A stretch of DNA of 64,000 nucleotides from Acidobacteriota bacterium (GTDB lineage: Bacteria > Acidobacteriota > Terriglobia > Terriglobales > Acidobacteriaceae). The notes under the pieces are model-generated. The model saw only the letters and a program-made list of their open reading frames with translations. It did not search any database and had not been told where the DNA came from. Of this stretch, positions 25,797 to 34,628 are shown one piece after another. The stretch is taken from positions 99,308 through 163,307 of the forward strand of contig JABCZH010000010.1 of assembly GCA_013289795.1 (NCBI GenBank), written 5' to 3'. Made by a program: the position numbers and the translations under genes. Each line of letters starts with the position of its first letter. Within the stretch, counting starts at the first letter, position 1.

Positions 25797-26798
25797 TTAC
25801 ATTCTAACTGTTGGTTCAGGCATTGCCTTACCCGGCAAACGTGACTTCAGGAATTCCACCGACCATTGCGGGCGAACACTGAATCGCCCGGCAAACGCCG
25901 GAACCACAACTGCATCGCCTTTTGCAAAAGTTACGGGTTCAGCCCCAGGCGATTCGACTACGCCACAACCCTCGACCGCGGTCAGAATCTGCACCGAACT
26001 CTTGCCGGAGTCGTCGGTAGTCTGAAACTCCTGGGAATGCTTGAGCTCGAACATTTCCACCACAAAATAGGGCGACGCCACCAACTGGGCCCGGCGGTTT
26101 CTAGTACCGGGGATTTCCTCGGGCGGCGGACGCAGTACCTTCCCCGATCCGGTATTCTCTTTCATCACAGAAAGCCCCTGCTGCAAGTGCAACTCGCGCG
26201 GTCGGCCATAGTCGTATAGGCGATATGTTGTATCCGACTGCTGCTGGGTTTCCACCATGATGGAGCCGGGCCCAAGCGTGTGCACGGTGCCTCCTGCGAT
26301 GTAGATCATTTCTCCGGGGAAGACGTCGATCCAGTTCAGAAACTCCTCTGCGCGTTTCTGCTGGATCGCCTGCTGAAACTCTTGCCGCGTGGTTCCAGCC
26401 TTCAAGCCCAGCGCAACTTGGGCGCCAGGCTTGGCATGCGCTACGTACCAGCATTCGTTCTTACCGCAGGGCTCGCCGGCGCGATGGGCAGCAGCGTCAT
26501 CTGGATGCACCTGGACCGAGAGCTTCTCATGCGGAAACAGAAACTTCGTGAGCAATGGAAAGCGACTGGGGTCTGTAGCGGCTTCCCCCACCAGTTCCCG
26601 GCCAGACTGGGTGGTCAGTTCGGCAAGCGACTTCCCTTTCAGGTGACCGTTCGCTACCTTGCCGTCCTCTCCGGTCAGCCACGACTCCCCTATCTTCTCG
26701 TCAAAGCGACGATCGGGATAGACCGGAGATAGATCGAGCGTCCCCCAGGGGCGGGGATCAAAGACCGGCGACATTAGCAACGGATAAAGATCGCTCAT
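25797..26798 (-). CDS. manA: mannose-6-phosphate isomerase, class I
   Basis: A 333-residue cupin-type zinc enzyme that interconverts fructose-6-P and mannose-6-P. The zinc-binding segment EKLSVQVHPDDAAAHRAGE, then GKNECWYVAHAKPGA and the later IYIAGGTVHTLGPG are typical. I chose ATG at 26798 (MSDLYPLLMSPVFDPRPWG); the frame is open further back, but that part lies inside the aminotransferase gene. It is between aspC and manC in the leftward run and provides the first step towards GDP-mannose. Confidence 0.92.
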   Translation of the reverse strand: MSDLYPLLMSPVFDPRPWGTLDLSPVYPDRRFDEKIGESWLTGEDGKVANGHLKGKSLAELTTQSGRELVGEAATDPSRFPLLTKFLFPHEKLSVQVHPDDAAAHRAGEPCGKNECWYVAHAKPGAQVALGLKAGTTRQEFQQAIQQKRAEEFLNWIDVFPGEMIYIAGGTVHTLGPGSIMVETQQQSDTTYRLYDYGRPRELHLQQGLSVMKENTGSGKVLRPPPEEIPGTRNRRAQLVASPYFVVEMFELKHSQEFQTTDDSGKSSVQILTAVEGCGVVESPGAEPVTFAKGDAVVVPAFAGRFSVRPQWSVEFLKSRLPGKAMPEPTVRM

Positions 26799-26862
26799 GC
26801 GGCAGAAAAAGATAGGAGACGTTCGGACTGGTTGCGCACGCGAGCGCGCCGCTGTTTCCCAA

Positions 26863-28065
26863 TCACAGCGCCCCCAGGAACTGGCGCATGCGTTCCAGCC
26901 CCCGGTCGAGTTCTTCCACCGAAGTGGCATACGAAACCCGGATGTGGTCGCGAGTTCCGAAGCCCTCGCCCGGAACCGTGGCTACGTGCGCTTCGCGCAG
27001 AAGCTTGCCCGCAAGATCCGAGGCAGACTTTATGCCGCTCCGGCCAAAGTACGCGGAAACGTTGGGATAGGCATAAAATGCGCCCTCCGGCATGTTGCAA
27101 CGGATGCCAGGAATCGAGCGCAATCCGCTCACCACGTGATCGCGCAGCTGGATGTACTCGGCGCGCATGTCCGCGATGCACTGTTGCGAGCCGGTCAGCG
27201 CGGCCACCGCGGCCTTCTGAACAATAGAGGTCGGATTCGACGTCGATTGACTCTGCAGCTTTTGCATGGCGCTGACCACCGATGCCGGAGCCAGCGCGTA
27301 GCCCAGCCGCCATCCGGTCATGGCGTAGGTCTTCGATAACGAACCCACGATCACCATGTGCTCACGGAAATCGCGCAGCGCCCCAACAGAAAACAGCTTG
27401 CCAGTGTAATTTAGATAAACGTAGCACTCGTCGGAAATCACCCAAATCCCGCGCTCGTGGGCCAGGCGCACCACCTCAGTCAAATCCCCGGGCGACATTA
27501 CTGCTCCGGAAGGATTCGAGGGCGAATTCAGAATGATGAGCTTGGTGCGCGGTGTGACCAACCGTTCGATCATACCCGCGGTCACCCGGAAGCCCTGGTC
27601 CTCATCGGTTTCCAGCAGCACGCAATTCCCTCCGGCGTAGCGCACGATGTCCTTGAAGGAAACCCAATAGGGCACGGGCAGAATGACTTCGTCGCCGTGG
27701 TCAACCAACACCTGAATGGCGTTGAACAATGCATGTTTGCCGCCCACCGAGGCGATGGCTTCCTCACGCCGGTAGTTCGATTCGAAATCCTTGCTGTGAC
27801 GCATGACGATGGCGTCGCGCAGTTCCGTGGTGCCGCCCACCGCCGTGTACTTGGTGAAATTGGCCTGGATGGCAGCAATGGCCGCATCCTTGATGTGCTG
27901 CGGCGTGGCGAAATGGGGCTCGCCGGCGCCGAAGTCAACCACGTCGATCCCCTGTTGGCGGAGCTTGTCCGCTTCGGCCACGACCGCCATAGTTGCGGAA
28001 GGCTCGATGCGATTGATGCGATCGGTCAGTTTCAGGGTGGCAGCGACTTCGGTTACTGGGGTCAT
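26863..28065 (-). CDS. PLP-dependent class I aminotransferase (aspartate type)
   Basis: A 400-residue fold-type I enzyme. The PLP lysine is in GSLSKTYAMTGWRLGY. Other landmarks are DFGAGEPHFATPQHI, LNSPSNPSGAVM, ISDECYVYLNY and the C-terminal Arg in HIRVSYATS. It matches the AspC/AAT subgroup Ib often annotated as aspartate aminotransferase; aspartate or prephenate could be substrates. The start ATG overlaps the coaD stop by four bases (ATGA), so the two are coupled. manA follows after 64 bases. Confidence 0.88.
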   Translation of the reverse strand: MTPVTEVAATLKLTDRINRIEPSATMAVVAEADKLRQQGIDVVDFGAGEPHFATPQHIKDAAIAAIQANFTKYTAVGGTTELRDAIVMRHSKDFESNYRREEAIASVGGKHALFNAIQVLVDHGDEVILPVPYWVSFKDIVRYAGGNCVLLETDEDQGFRVTAGMIERLVTPRTKLIILNSPSNPSGAVMSPGDLTEVVRLAHERGIWVISDECYVYLNYTGKLFSVGALRDFREHMVIVGSLSKTYAMTGWRLGYALAPASVVSAMQKLQSQSTSNPTSIVQKAAVAALTGSQQCIADMRAEYIQLRDHVVSGLRSIPGIRCNMPEGAFYAYPNVSAYFGRSGIKSASDLAGKLLREAHVATVPGEGFGTRDHIRVSYATSVEELDRGLERMRQFLGAL

Positions 28066-28598
28066 CCTCGTTTCCTTCTCTTCGTTGGATTTCTTGCGTG
28101 CTGCAACTTGACGGCCGGGTCAAGCTTTTCTTTGATGCGCTGTTCCACCATCACAGGAACTAAGTCCTTGATCGATCCGCCCAACTGCGCAATCTCGCGC
28201 ACCAACCTGGAACTCAGATAAGAATACTGCTCGGCAGGCATCATGAACACGGTTTCCAGCTCAGGGTGCAATTTGCGGTTCATCAACGCCATCTGCAATT
28301 CGTATTCGTAATCACTGATGGCGCGAATCCCGCGGAGCACCGCGTCGGCCTTGACTTTGGCGGCGTACTCGACCATGAGCCCGTCGAAAGTGGCGACCTC
28401 GACGTTCTTGAACTCAGCGGTCATGGACTCCAGCATCAACACGCGTTCCGGCAGGCCGAACAGGGGAGCTTTCTCGGCATTGCGCAGGATGGCCACAATC
28501 AACTGATCGAAAATCTTGCTGCCCCGCGCAATCAGGTCGAGGTGTCCGTTGGTCGGAGGGTCGAACGAACCGGGATAGATGGCGACAATCTTTTTCAA
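28062..28598 (-). CDS. coaD: phosphopantetheine adenylyltransferase
   Basis: CoaD transfers AMP from ATP to 4'-phosphopantetheine, the penultimate step of CoA synthesis. The start IAIYPGSFDPPTNGHLDLI holds the TxGH nucleotide motif region, and the C-terminal SYLSSRLVREIA matches the ISSTxVRE motif. At 178 residues it is about 15 longer than usual, with a basic C-terminal tail (HARNPTKRRKRG). It leads the leftward run and overlaps the aminotransferase start. No ribosome site stands out before ATG 28598. Confidence 0.93.
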   Translation of the reverse strand: MKKIVAIYPGSFDPPTNGHLDLIARGSKIFDQLIVAILRNAEKAPLFGLPERVLMLESMTAEFKNVEVATFDGLMVEYAAKVKADAVLRGIRAISDYEYELQMALMNRKLHPELETVFMMPAEQYSYLSSRLVREIAQLGGSIKDLVPVMVEQRIKEKLDPAVKLQHARNPTKRRKRG

Positions 28599-28751
28599 TG
28601 ATCCTCGAATAAGGAAGAGCGTTCGATAACAGAGGATTCTAAGCGTCCGGCGAAGCTTAAGGCAATTGTTGTTTCAAAACAGCCAAGTACCAGCACTTTC
28701 ATCAGGATATGGCGTCAAAGCGGGAGTCCCGAAAACCCACACAGTTCACAA

Positions 28752-28804
28752 CTTTTTACGTCTTTTTACCCTGAATTGACACCTGTCTCGGGAGGTTTGA
28801 CTAT
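28752..28804 (+). promoter_or_regulatory. promoter and direct repeat upstream of the histidine kinase gene
   Basis: A perfect TTGACA (28776-28781) is followed, 17 bases on, by GACTAT (28799-28804), a weak -10. Just upstream, CTTTTTAC occurs twice exactly 10 bases apart (28752-28759 and 28762-28769). Direct repeats with one-turn spacing upstream of -35 are the usual site layout for OmpR/PhoB-type regulators, so the downstream regulator may control its own operon. Confidence 0.45.
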
Positions 28805-28837
28805 GGTGTTTCAAGGTAAAACGGAGCACCAGACCCA

Positions 28838-30499
28838 ATGAAACCGAAGCGGCCAAGAAACGAGCGAACCCGGTTGATGCTCACTCTTGAGCTCGCCGTC
28901 GTGTTACCCGCCGCCGCCCTGGTAATTCTGAGTGCGCTCCACCTGAAGTCGATCGAGCGCGATCGCGGAGTGCAGGCGGCGTTTCAGCGCGATTTCACGC
29001 AGGTCCTTGCCATTTCCGAGAAGCAGATCAATCAGAAGGCGTATGAATTGATCGACGATGTACGCGACCAGTTTCCGGCTTCCGGCCCGGCTTGCGCCGA
29101 GACCATGGACCGCATTCTGGCCACTCACCCCTACGTGTCGCACCTCTTCGTGTACGATCCGGCAAGCGGCATCGTGTTCCGTTCCCAGCCCGGTCTTAGC
29201 AATTCGTCCGCGTCTCGTTCCGAGCACGAATACCTCTCCTCTATGTTCTCCGGCTGGATTCAAACGGAGTATGGGGACATGGCGAAGAGTCTGGAAGAGC
29301 TAGACAAGAAGGGCAGGCGATATCCGTTCTCGGACTGGGTCCCGCGGGGAGAAAGGCACGTCTACATTGCTGGACAGTTTTTCCTGACCAGCGGCGCGGG
29401 AGAGAAAAAGGCCATCGCCGGAATGGTGTTTGATGCCGACTATCTGCACGATCAGTTCTTCCCCGAGATGCTGAATGCAGTCTTGAGCCACCAGGAAGAA
29501 AAGGGAGAGAAGAACCGCGTGGCGATCATGCTGCGTCCCAAGTATGACTACACGCCCCTGGCGACTTCCTCCGGTTGGGACGGTGGCAACCCCGAAGTAG
29601 AGCGCAACCTGGAAGGCGCATTCCAGACTTTGACTCTCGCCATCAAGTTGCCCGGTACTACGCTGGCTGCGATGGAGCAGCGCTTTGTTCGAACCAGCTT
29701 CCTCATTTTAGGGGTGATTTCGTTGCTTCTCACCGGAGGACTCATTCTGACTCACCGCAATATTTCACGAGAAATGGCGCTGGCGAGGTTGAAGTCCGAT
29801 TTCGTTTCCAACGTTTCGCATGAACTGCGGACGCCACTCTCGTTGATCCGCCTTTATGCCGAGACGCTCGAAATGGGCCGGTTAAAGTCCGAGGAGAAAT
29901 ATCAGGAGTATTACTGCATTATCCGCAAGGAGAGCGAAAGGCTGACAGCGCTGATCAACAATATCTTGGATTTTTCGCGGATCGAGGCGGGGCGCAAAGA
30001 GTATGACTTCCGCGAGACCGATATGCGGGAATTGGTGCACAACACGCTGGATTCTTATCGCTTCCAGATCGAGCAGAACGGTTTTGCCTTCGAGGAGAAG
30101 ATTGCTGATGATGTTCCTCCGCTGCGTGTAGACCGCGAAGCCATGGCGCGCTCCTTGCTGAACCTGGTCAATAATGCGCTCAAGTACTCGCAGGACCAGA
30201 AGTTTATCGGTGTAAATCTTTTCCGTTACAACGGTTCGGTGAAGTTGGAAGTGGTGGACCACGGTATTGGCATCCCCAACGAAGAACAGCACAAGATCTT
30301 CGAGAAGTTCTATCGAGTTGGAGATCCGCTTGTCCACAACACCAAGGGCAGCGGCTTGGGGCTGTCCCTGGTACGCCACATTGTGCAGGCGCACGGCGGA
30401 GAAGTGGCAGTCGACAGCAGTCCGGGACGCGGCAGCAAGTTCACCATCACGTTGCCGCTGAACCCCAAGGTCAACGGACACAAAGTGGCGACAGCGTGA
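28838..30499 (+). CDS. sensor histidine kinase
   Basis: A 553-residue inner-membrane kinase. TM1 is about residues 13-35, a periplasmic sensor domain of about 250 residues follows, and TM2 is at 288-307. The dimerisation and phosphorylation helix SNVSHELRTPLSLIRL holds the active His near residue 328. The ATPase domain shows LLNLVNNALKYS (N box), VDHGIGIP (G1), FEKFYRVGD (F) and KGSGLGLSL (G2). The input signal is unknown. The response-regulator gene starts 19 bases after the stop, and a sigma factor gene follows that. Confidence 0.93.
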   Translation: MKPKRPRNERTRLMLTLELAVVLPAAALVILSALHLKSIERDRGVQAAFQRDFTQVLAISEKQINQKAYELIDDVRDQFPASGPACAETMDRILATHPYVSHLFVYDPASGIVFRSQPGLSNSSASRSEHEYLSSMFSGWIQTEYGDMAKSLEELDKKGRRYPFSDWVPRGERHVYIAGQFFLTSGAGEKKAIAGMVFDADYLHDQFFPEMLNAVLSHQEEKGEKNRVAIMLRPKYDYTPLATSSGWDGGNPEVERNLEGAFQTLTLAIKLPGTTLAAMEQRFVRTSFLILGVISLLLTGGLILTHRNISREMALARLKSDFVSNVSHELRTPLSLIRLYAETLEMGRLKSEEKYQEYYCIIRKESERLTALINNILDFSRIEAGRKEYDFRETDMRELVHNTLDSYRFQIEQNGFAFEEKIADDVPPLRVDREAMARSLLNLVNNALKYSQDQKFIGVNLFRYNGSVKLEVVDHGIGIPNEEQHKIFEKFYRVGDPLVHNTKGSGLGLSLVRHIVQAHGGEVAVDSSPGRGSKFTITLPLNPKVNGHKVATA

Positions 30500-30518
30500 A
30501 GTTGGGAGACGGGAGAGC

Positions 30519-31199
30519 ATGGCCAAGATCCTGATTGTCGAAGACGAACCCAACATGGTGGCAGGGTTGCGGGACAACTTCGAATTCGAGGGATATCAGG
30601 TGCTGACCGCGCCTGACGGAGTTGCCGGCCTGGAGCGGGCTCTCAGCGAGTCTCCCGACCTGGTTATTTTGGACGTCATGATGCCGCGCATGAGCGGTTT
30701 GGACGTTTGCAAGCAACTCAAGACTAAGAAGCCGTCGATGCCGATCATCATGCTCACAGCCCGCGGACAGGAAGTCGACAAGGTGGTTGGGCTGGAGTTG
30801 GGAGCCGACGATTACGTCACCAAGCCCTTTTCCATTCGCGAGTTGTTGGCCCGGGTGAAAGCCGTGTTGCGACGCGCCGGAACGCTTCCAAAACAAGGCG
30901 ACAAGTTTGCCTTTGGCGAGGTGGAAGTGAATCTTCGCAACTGCCAGGTTTCACGCAAGGGCAAGGCGCTGGAGTTCTCTTCGAAGGAGTTCGAGCTTTT
31001 GAAGTACTTCCTCAACCATCCGGGAGAGACGTTGAGCCGCGACCGGTTGCTCGAGGATGTGTGGGGCTACGACCGGTTTCCCACGACGCGCACCGTGGAT
31101 GCGCACATTGTCCGGCTGCGGCAGAAGGTGGAACCCAAGCCGGATGATCCACGCTTCATATTGACGGTGCATGGGACGGGCTACAAGTTTGTCGGTTGA
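30519..31199 (+). CDS. OmpR/PhoB-family response regulator
   Basis: A 226-residue DNA-binding regulator. The receiver domain (1-118) has the acidic pair at Glu8-Asp9, the phosphorylated Asp52 in LVILDVMMPRMSG and the Lys of YVTKPF. The winged-helix domain (about 130-226) shows EFSSKEFELLKYFLNHPGE, RLLEDVWGYDRFPTTRTVD and the closing FILTVHGTGYKFVG. It should be phosphorylated by the kinase encoded directly upstream. GGGAGAG lies before the ATG. It is followed at 17 bases by an ECF-type sigma factor, so output may combine direct promoter binding with sigma supply. Confidence 0.94.
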   Translation: MAKILIVEDEPNMVAGLRDNFEFEGYQVLTAPDGVAGLERALSESPDLVILDVMMPRMSGLDVCKQLKTKKPSMPIIMLTARGQEVDKVVGLELGADDYVTKPFSIRELLARVKAVLRRAGTLPKQGDKFAFGEVEVNLRNCQVSRKGKALEFSSKEFELLKYFLNHPGETLSRDRLLEDVWGYDRFPTTRTVDAHIVRLRQKVEPKPDDPRFILTVHGTGYKFVG

Positions 31200-31216
31200 G
31201 AGCGTAGGGCGACCAC

Positions 31217-31846
31217 ATGGAAAAGGCACTTCAACTCGGTGGGCAAACGAGAGCGAAGCTGGGTGCGGCGCGCGTCGATGATGCGGCGCTCATCCGCGAA
31301 GCTCAAATGGGCAACGCCGCCGCTTTCGAAGAACTGGTGCGCCAGTACGACCGCCCGGTGTTGCGCTTGGCGGTCCATCTCACAGGGTCCCAGGAAGATG
31401 GTCAGGACATCTACCAGGAAGCCTTTCTCCGCGCCTACATTAATCTGGGCAGGTTCCGGTTCGAGTGCTCGTTCTATACCTGGATCTACCGGATTGTTAC
31501 CAATCTGTGCTTGGACCACCTGCGCAAGAAGTCCTCGCGTGCGCGCGATCTCACAACCACCATCTCGCCTGACGGTGAAGAAGAGCAGGTGTTGGATCGC
31601 CTGCCCGACCAGCGGGCCGGTACCAGCCCGGAGCGCAGTCTGATCAGCCGCGAACTTCGAAAATGCATCGTGCGGGCCATGGAAAGACTCTCGCCACGCG
31701 AGCGCGTAGTGTTCGAGCTGAAGCACTACCACGGCCTCCGATTGCGCACCGTAGCCGGCATTCTGAACACGAGTGAAGGCACCATCAAGAACACCCTCTT
31801 CCGCGCCACCCACAAGCTGCGCGCGCAACTGGCTGAGGTACGGTAG
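31217..31846 (+). CDS. ECF-type RNA polymerase sigma factor
   Basis: A 209-residue sigma-70 family factor of the ECF group. Region 2 is AAFEELVRQYDRPVLRLAVH with the YQEAFLRAYINL helix and SFYTWIYRIVTNLCLDHLRK; region 4 is ERLSPRERVVFELKHYHGL, then LNTSEGTIKNTLFRATHKL for -35 recognition. A 25-residue N-terminal extension precedes region 2. No anti-sigma gene is adjacent; control by the two-component pair encoded upstream, on the same transcript, is the simple inference. The next gene is a DUF1330 protein 84 bases on. Confidence 0.92.
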   Translation: MEKALQLGGQTRAKLGAARVDDAALIREAQMGNAAAFEELVRQYDRPVLRLAVHLTGSQEDGQDIYQEAFLRAYINLGRFRFECSFYTWIYRIVTNLCLDHLRKKSSRARDLTTTISPDGEEEQVLDRLPDQRAGTSPERSLISRELRKCIVRAMERLSPRERVVFELKHYHGLRLRTVAGILNTSEGTIKNTLFRATHKLRAQLAEVR

Positions 31847-31929
31847 CTCTGCTGGTTTGAGCATCCGATCCGCGTCCGGTTGTCCGCGTCGGGCTGGTTC
31901 GTAGAAACAAACAGAGGGAGAATGAACCC

Positions 31930-32322
31930 ATGAACAACAACTACAAACTGGCGCTGGCAGTGCTGGCTGGCCTCTCGATCGGCATTGCGAGCGACAGCGC
32001 GATTCATGCGCAGCAACTCAAGGCCCTACCGGGTTATGTCGTCGCGGAAGTCGATGTAACCGACCCCACTACCATGCAGAAATATGGTGAGAAAGTGCCG
32101 GAAACGTTGGCGCCTTTCAACCACCACTATATGGTGCGAAGCAGCAAGATCCAGGTTCTCGAGGGCGAGCCGCCAAAGGGCGGCGTCGTAGTAATCGCTT
32201 TCGACAGTGCGGCGAAAGCGCGTGAGTGGTACGATTCGCCGGCCTATGCGGCCATTAGGCCGATCCGGCAAAGCGCAGCCAAGAGCCGGATATTTATCGT
32301 CGAGGGGCTCGCTCCCCAGTGA
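31930..32322 (+). CDS. exported DUF1330 protein
   Basis: A 130-residue protein with an N-terminal signal segment (MNNNYKLALAVLAGLSIGIA, cleavage near IHAQQ) and a DUF1330 ferredoxin-like domain: GYVVAEVDVTDPTTMQKYGE, VRSSKIQVLEGEPPKG, VIAFDSAAKAREWYDSPAY. Most DUF1330 proteins are cytosolic; this one appears exported. Function is unknown. GGGAG lies 10 bases before the ATG. It follows the sigma factor gene and may be cotranscribed with it. Confidence 0.85.
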   Translation: MNNNYKLALAVLAGLSIGIASDSAIHAQQLKALPGYVVAEVDVTDPTTMQKYGEKVPETLAPFNHHYMVRSSKIQVLEGEPPKGGVVVIAFDSAAKAREWYDSPAYAAIRPIRQSAAKSRIFIVEGLAPQ

Positions 32323-32359
32323 CCGGACGGGTTAGGCCGAATTCCTGGTAAGTACTGTG

Positions 32360-32387
32360 TTGTCAGTTTGATACTGAAAAGTATGAT
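32360..32387 (+). promoter_or_regulatory. promoter of the S41-family gene
   Basis: TTGTCA (32360-32365) and TATGAT (32382-32387) are separated by 16 bases, a strong sigma-70 match. Transcription would start near 32394. A second perfect TATAAT lies at 32447-32452, inside the possible 5' extension of the coding region. Confidence 0.6.
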
Positions 32388-32501
32388 GCTGGTTACCGGC
32401 GGCGGGTTTCCCCAAACAGTCCTACGGAAAAGCGCATGAAACAAGCTATAATGAAACCAGTTCCGCAGAAAATAATGTCTCTTTCCGGGAAGACAATCAC
32501 G

Positions 32502-33722
32502 ATGTCAAACAAAATCAAGGCTGCAATTCTAGTACCCTCGGCCGCTGTGTTGCTCTTCATGGTCGTGGGCGGCATGGACGGAGTACGGGCTTCCAGCAAT
32601 GATGGCGCGTACCGCCAGCTCCAGGTGTACAGCGAAGTTCTTTCGCGAGTGCGCGCGGAGTACGTTGAAGACCCTAATCTTCCCGCCGTGACCGATGGCG
32701 CCCTGCACGGGTTGCTGGAGTCGCTGGATGCCAATTCCAGTTATCTCAGTGCGCCTGAATACAAAGAGTACAAGGCCCATTTGACCGGGGCCAAAGCCGA
32801 CATCGGCGCCGCCGTCTCCAAGCGACTGGGTTATGCGGCGGTGATCTCTGTGATACGCGGCGGTCCTGGGGACAAGGCCGGTCTGCAAGACGGAGACATT
32901 CTTGAGGCCATAGAAGGCAAGAGCACTCGCGAGATGTCTCTGGCGGAGATCCATAACATGCTGGCGGGCCAGCCGGGTTCAAATGTGACCGTGTCGGTGG
33001 TACGCGCTCGCCGCGCCGAGCCTGAGAAGCTCGTGATCACGCGCGACATCGTCGTCATTCCCCCCGTATCGGACAGGATGATGGCCGACGGTATTGGCGA
33101 AATCCAGGTGGATGCATTTCCCAAAGGCAAGTCACAGGAGATTGCCAACAAGATCAAGGCTCTGCAGAAAGATGGAGCCAAGAAACTGATCCTGGACCTG
33201 CGCAACTGTGGCGAGGGCGAGGAATCCGAGGGTATCGCGGCTGCAAATCTATTTCTGAATCATGGGACCATCACGTATCTTCAGGGGCAAAAGTACACGC
33301 GTGAAGCATTCAATGCCGATCCTGCCAAGACCATAACCAGCCTTCCATTGGTGGTGTTGGTGAACAAGGGCACGGCGGGACCGGCTGAGATTGTGGCGGC
33401 CGCGATCCTGGAAAATGCCCGCGGAGACGTGGTTGGCGATAAAACTTTTGGCGATGGATCGGTGCAGAAAGTGATTGAGTTAGGTGATGGATCCGCGCTG
33501 ATTCTGTCGGTGGCCAAGTACTACGCGCCCAGCGGCAAAGCTATCCAGGATGCAGCCGTGACCCCCAACGTGCTGGTTGCCGACGAGGACGATGATGCAC
33601 CGTTGCCCGATGAGGACGACAACGCAGTGCCGGCGGACCAGACCAAGAAGTTGCCGCCGCCTCCGCAACAGGACGAGCAAATGCAGAAGGCGATTGAAGT
33701 GCTGAAAAGCCGGACCAGCTAA
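32502..33722 (+). CDS. S41 (CtpA/Tsp)-family protein, probably catalytically altered
   Basis: A protein of about 406 residues with an N-terminal signal anchor (IKAAILVPSAAVLLFMVVGG), a helical N-domain, a PDZ domain (GGPGDKAGLQDGDILEAIEG) and an S41 protease core. In active CtpA/Tsp enzymes the nucleophile Ser lies in GSASASE and the general base Lys in FGKGTVQ. Here these positions are Thr291 (KGTAGPAEIV) and Asp318 (KTFGDGSVQ). The fold is kept, so it may be a pseudoprotease or peptide-binding protein. The acidic tail (EDDDAPLPDEDDN) is notable. The start is uncertain: ATGs at 32436, 32475 and 32502 are in frame. Confidence 0.85.
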   Translation: MSNKIKAAILVPSAAVLLFMVVGGMDGVRASSNDGAYRQLQVYSEVLSRVRAEYVEDPNLPAVTDGALHGLLESLDANSSYLSAPEYKEYKAHLTGAKADIGAAVSKRLGYAAVISVIRGGPGDKAGLQDGDILEAIEGKSTREMSLAEIHNMLAGQPGSNVTVSVVRARRAEPEKLVITRDIVVIPPVSDRMMADGIGEIQVDAFPKGKSQEIANKIKALQKDGAKKLILDLRNCGEGEESEGIAAANLFLNHGTITYLQGQKYTREAFNADPAKTITSLPLVVLVNKGTAGPAEIVAAAILENARGDVVGDKTFGDGSVQKVIELGDGSALILSVAKYYAPSGKAIQDAAVTPNVLVADEDDDAPLPDEDDNAVPADQTKKLPPPPQQDEQMQKAIEVLKSRTS

Positions 33723-34627
33723 CCCGGTATCGTCGGTTGCAGGATCGCATTCCGTAGTCGCTGCACACAGCCTACACTCCAGGCTCGTAGCGCGGAAACG
33801 CCGAGCTTCGGTGGTCTCTCATCCGCCCGCCGAAACGACCACGTCATTCCCCAGGAGTAGAACGCGATGATCAGCAGCACGTCAACCGGCATGCCAAATA
33901 CTATGTACAGTAACGGCATAAACAGCACGCTCTTTTGCAGCAACATCGCCTGCGCCAGGACCTGAAAAGGCAGAAAGATCGCGAGGTGTGTCATCGTTAT
34001 GGCCGTGAGAACAGCTTTTCTTAACAGGCCGAAATCGAAGATGTAGTAGGTGAATGCGAGCAGCAGGGGGACCACTGAAATCAATCCGATTCCCGAGGCC
34101 ACCAGCGCCTCCATGTAGCTGTCCGGGGTATGAGGGAAGCCGGTCGGCCAAAGCGCAAAGTAGATCAGCGACGTCGCCTGGATCAGCAGAATTCCGCGAG
34201 CCAAATAAATCACCGGGACCAATTGCTTGGATAGAAAGAAGGTGCCGATGAAGAGCAGCAGAGTGACCGCACAGACCAAAGACCAGGTTTGAAGGTCGGG
34301 CAGGACGGGTTCCATGCGCAAGTAGGGAATCGGCAGCCGCAGGAACCGGAAATGTTGCTCCGCTATATCCAGCCTGGCTTTCAAAGGCAAGACACCGAGG
34401 CCCACAGCCAGCGCACGATTCCAGATCCCGCACAACCACGGCAACGCCAACAGCCAGATGGAGGAAAATGACAAGAACAAAGAGATCGATATGATGACGT
34501 TCATGGGGCCAAGCCGGAAGTGGGTCAGGGCGCGGTGCATGGCGATCACGCCGCCACGGTGACCGCGGAACTGCACCGAATCCGGCACTCTGGGCTGCCC
34601 CGGGTTGTGCGCGACAGGCTCGCGCAT
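33719..34627 (-). CDS. polytopic membrane protein, last gene of exopolysaccharide operon
   Basis: A 302-residue protein with about six hydrophobic segments from residue 45 on (for example IISISLFLSFSSIWLLAL and VLFMPLLYIVFGMPVDVLL) after a polar 40-residue N-terminus. Family not recognised. AAGGAG lies 8 bases before ATG 34627, and the upstream YaiO-type gene ends one base before, so it belongs to the leftward exopolysaccharide operon. A role in export, modification or regulation of the polymer is inference from position. Its stop overlaps that of the convergent S41 gene by three bases. Confidence 0.7.
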   Translation of the reverse strand: MREPVAHNPGQPRVPDSVQFRGHRGGVIAMHRALTHFRLGPMNVIISISLFLSFSSIWLLALPWLCGIWNRALAVGLGVLPLKARLDIAEQHFRFLRLPIPYLRMEPVLPDLQTWSLVCAVTLLLFIGTFFLSKQLVPVIYLARGILLIQATSLIYFALWPTGFPHTPDSYMEALVASGIGLISVVPLLLAFTYYIFDFGLLRKAVLTAITMTHLAIFLPFQVLAQAMLLQKSVLFMPLLYIVFGMPVDVLLIIAFYSWGMTWSFRRADERPPKLGVSALRAWSVGCVQRLRNAILQPTIPG

Positions 34628-34628
34628 T

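Noticed and set aside
26799..26930. Longer manA start inside the aminotransferase gene
   Set aside because: The family alignment begins at MSDLYPLL; the extension is the aminotransferase 3' end read out of frame.
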